NCBI GenBank assembly: GCA_021287185.1
Contig: JAJTAZ010000018.1
Location: forward strand, 1-58,431
From: Burkholderiales bacterium
GTDB taxonomy: Bacteria; Pseudomonadota; Gammaproteobacteria; Burkholderiales; Burkholderiaceae
DNA: 58,431 nt
Direction of reading: 5' to 3'
Part shown: in pieces, positions 56,825 to 58,431 of the stretch
Numbering within the stretch: the stretch's first letter is position 1
Layout of the letters: each line of letters opens with the position of its first letter
Notes under the pieces: model-generated
The model's input: the letters and a program-made list of their open reading frames with translations, nothing else
Database searches by the model: none
Told to the model about the DNA's origin: nothing
Position numbers and translations under genes: made by a program

Positions 56825-58127
56825 TTAAATACCCTTTCATCAAATTCGGCGCAACTTTCTCAACCTCATCAGCGTACCACTGCACCATTAAAATACGTTC
56901 ATCTAAGTAGTCTTCAGGACGTTCATAAGCCGCTTCTACTGCATTGGGATTTTTGTGTGCCAACTGAAACTCAACCGCTCTTGGCATGAATTTTTTGCTC
57001 ACCAAGGCAGTCATTTTCATGGTGGTTCTAAATCCATGCGGCACGGCGTGAGGTTTGCCCTCAACCGTGCCGTCATAACCCAACTCCTTCATCAACTTGC
57101 TCAATGCCACATCGCTTAAACATTTTCTCGGTTGCGTGGGCGAGGGAAACAAAAAAATCCTTTTGCCTGTGTGGGGCTTTAATTGCTCAATGATGTGCAT
57201 GGCTTGTCGTGACAATGGCACAATGTGCGCCACACGCATTTTCATACCACCGCCTGTTTTCTGCACTTCGTGGCGTTCAGATGGGATTGTCCATAAGTTG
57301 CGCTCAAAATCGATTTCTGACCACATCGCACCGCGCAACTCAGTGGTGCGTACCCCTGTGAGTATTTGCAAGCGTAAGGCTAATTTTGACACGATGCTTG
57401 CGTTGCTATTATCCAAGTCGTCAAAGAACTGCCCCATCGCTTCCAAAGGCATTGCTGGATGATGTTTGGGTTTGGCTCGTATGATGTCATCTGCTTTCAG
57501 GCTGCTCGCTGGGCTGTGTTCGATGAGTTGATGGGTAACGGCATAATCAAAGATGCCTTTCATGCGTTGAAGTATCCGCTTGGCTTGGTCACCTATGTTC
57601 TGCTTTTGCATCGCCTCGATGATATTCAAGCATTCAATTGGGCGAATTTCTGAAACGGGTCGATACCCCAATGTTGGGAAGGCGTGCTTTTCTAACGATG
57701 CCCATATTTTCATAGCATTGCGTTCATCTAAATTCTTTTTCTTTTTGCGCCACTCGAACCATTGTTCTGCCACTGCTCTGAAATTATTGAGAATGGCAAC
57801 CCGTTGAGCATGTTTAACGGCTTTTTTGTGCTCGGTGGGTCTAATACCCTGCTGTATCAATTTCTTTGAGCGCATAACCGCTTCGCGGGCTTGTGCAAGG
57901 GTAACGACAGGGTAAACGCCTAAGCCCTCGGTGCAATCAGCACCATTGAACAAAAATCGAAATGCCCAACGTTTAGCACCATCGGGAAATATCTCAAGAC
58001 GAAGTCCTCTGTAAGTAGGATCACCATCCAAGAGACGCCACAACTTGTCGCGTGGCTTCGCGTTTTTGATGGCAATATCGGTTAAAGGCTTCCTTGCTTC
58101 TCGAACTTTTCGTTCGGGCATGTTCAT
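56808..58127 (-). CDS. P4-type tyrosine recombinase (integrase)
   Basis: 439 residues from ATG 58127 with AGGAG eight bases upstream. N-terminal arm-binding domain of the DUF4102 type (ALTDIAIKNAKPRDKLW to about 90), core-binding domain (about 110-205) and catalytic domain with Arg260 (LTGVRTTELRG), His364-x-x-Arg367 (HGFR), His391 and the nucleophile Tyr401 (AAYERP). It lies 201 bases from a tRNA-Thr gene, the typical target of this group. Confidence 0.95.
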   Translation of the reverse strand: MNMPERKVREARKPLTDIAIKNAKPRDKLWRLLDGDPTYRGLRLEIFPDGAKRWAFRFLFNGADCTEGLGVYPVVTLAQAREAVMRSKKLIQQGIRPTEHKKAVKHAQRVAILNNFRAVAEQWFEWRKKKKNLDERNAMKIWASLEKHAFPTLGYRPVSEIRPIECLNIIEAMQKQNIGDQAKRILQRMKGIFDYAVTHQLIEHSPASSLKADDIIRAKPKHHPAMPLEAMGQFFDDLDNSNASIVSKLALRLQILTGVRTTELRGAMWSEIDFERNLWTIPSERHEVQKTGGGMKMRVAHIVPLSRQAMHIIEQLKPHTGKRIFLFPSPTQPRKCLSDVALSKLMKELGYDGTVEGKPHAVPHGFRTTMKMTALVSKKFMPRAVEFQLAHKNPNAVEAAYERPEDYLDERILMVQWYADEVEKVAPNLMKGYLNEYAY

Positions 58128-58286
58128 GGTATTGGCTCCTAATAAAACCCATACCCATGTTTATACCCGTTTTTTTCTTGCTTGTAAATGCACAAAAACA
58201 CACCGTAATGCGCAAACAATAACCACCTGAAATTAACTATCTCATTGATTTAAAACAGTAAATTGCGTAAATTTGCACGAAAAAGC

Positions 58287-58320
58287 ACAAAAAAAATCCC
58301 AGTCTTGACGACTGGGATTT
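58287..58320 (-). terminator. Terminator after tRNA-Thr
   Basis: AAATCCCAGTC (58294-58304) pairs with GACTGGGATTT (58310-58320) with a 5-base loop. On the minus strand it is followed by a run of T. It lies 8 bases past the tRNA 3' end and between it and the integrase gene. Confidence 0.88.
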
Positions 58321-58328
58321 TGCACACT

Positions 58329-58404
58329 TGGTGCCCGTTGCAGGACTTGAACCCACCACCCCCTGATTACAAGTCAGGTGCTCTACCAGATGAGCTAAAC
58401 GGGC
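58329..58404 (-). tRNA. tRNA-Thr (anticodon TGT)
   Basis: A 76-base cloverleaf on the minus strand. The acceptor GCCCGTT pairs with AACGGGC, the D arm is GCTC...GAGC, the anticodon loop CTTGTAA reads TGT, the T arm contains GGTTCAAGTCC, and CCA is encoded. It decodes ACA/ACG-type Thr codons. It is the probable attachment site of the adjacent integrase. Confidence 0.96.
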
Positions 58405-58431
58405 TAAGAGGTGAAATTATAATCACTTCAT

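Noticed and set aside
58287-58328. Attachment repeat downstream of tRNA-Thr
   Set aside because: The inverted repeat here is a normal tRNA terminator, not a copy of the tRNA 3' end.

Overview
The window looks like a chromosomal segment of a betaproteobacterium of the order Burkholderiales (inference). Supporting signs are the smc-zipA-ligA block, a DUF3460 small protein, CbbR-type LysR and HoxKGZMLOQRTV-type hydrogenase genes, and icd next to an RluE-type pseudouridine synthase. No rRNA gene or species-specific marker is present, so the genus is not claimed.

Layout. 1-5.3 kb: start of an unidentified gene, a KirBac-type K+ channel, icd, an rluE-like gene, a degenerate squalene/phytoene-synthase-like gene and a CbbR-like LysR regulator. 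5.5-20.5 kb: a complete membrane-bound, O2-tolerant-type (group 1d) [NiFe]-hydrogenase locus. It encodes small and large subunits, HupE, cytochrome b, protease HoxM, chaperones HoxL/O/Q/R/T/V and HypA, B, C, D, E on the plus strand, with HypF convergent. Together these genes encode the enzyme, its electron exit to quinone, its NiFe(CN)2CO cofactor assembly and a probable nickel permease. 20.5-26 kb: arginase, rdgB, a CBS protein, a YihY membrane protein, a DUF2069 protein and a FAD-linked 2-hydroxyacid dehydrogenase. 26.1-30.9 kb: a biotin operon bioF-bioD-bioA-[diiron protein]-bioB. The inserted gene encodes a ferritin-like diiron protein that I do not recognise as a known biotin enzyme, and no bioC or bioH is present in the window.

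31-39.8 kb: an MTA/MTI phosphorylase, ligA, zipA-like, smc and a GNAT acetyltransferase. 40-42 kb: a surface-type protein with three nearly identical cadherin-like repeats and a CCAA tetranucleotide tract right after its start codon, the classical layout of a phase-variable gene. 42.5-50.7 kb: a minus-strand block of tamA-tamB-ispF-tsaB-rimI and a diverged holD-like gene. 50.8-52.3 kb: DUF3460, scpA and a cupin.

52.4-58.4 kb is accessory DNA. It contains a gene beheaded by an IS3-family element, a TrfA-type replication initiator with four iteron-like repeats flanked by two perfect DnaA boxes, an AlpA-type regulator, two unknown genes and a P4-type tyrosine integrase beside tRNA-Thr(TGT). This resembles an integrated element with a plasmid-like replication module whose left end has been replaced by the IS.
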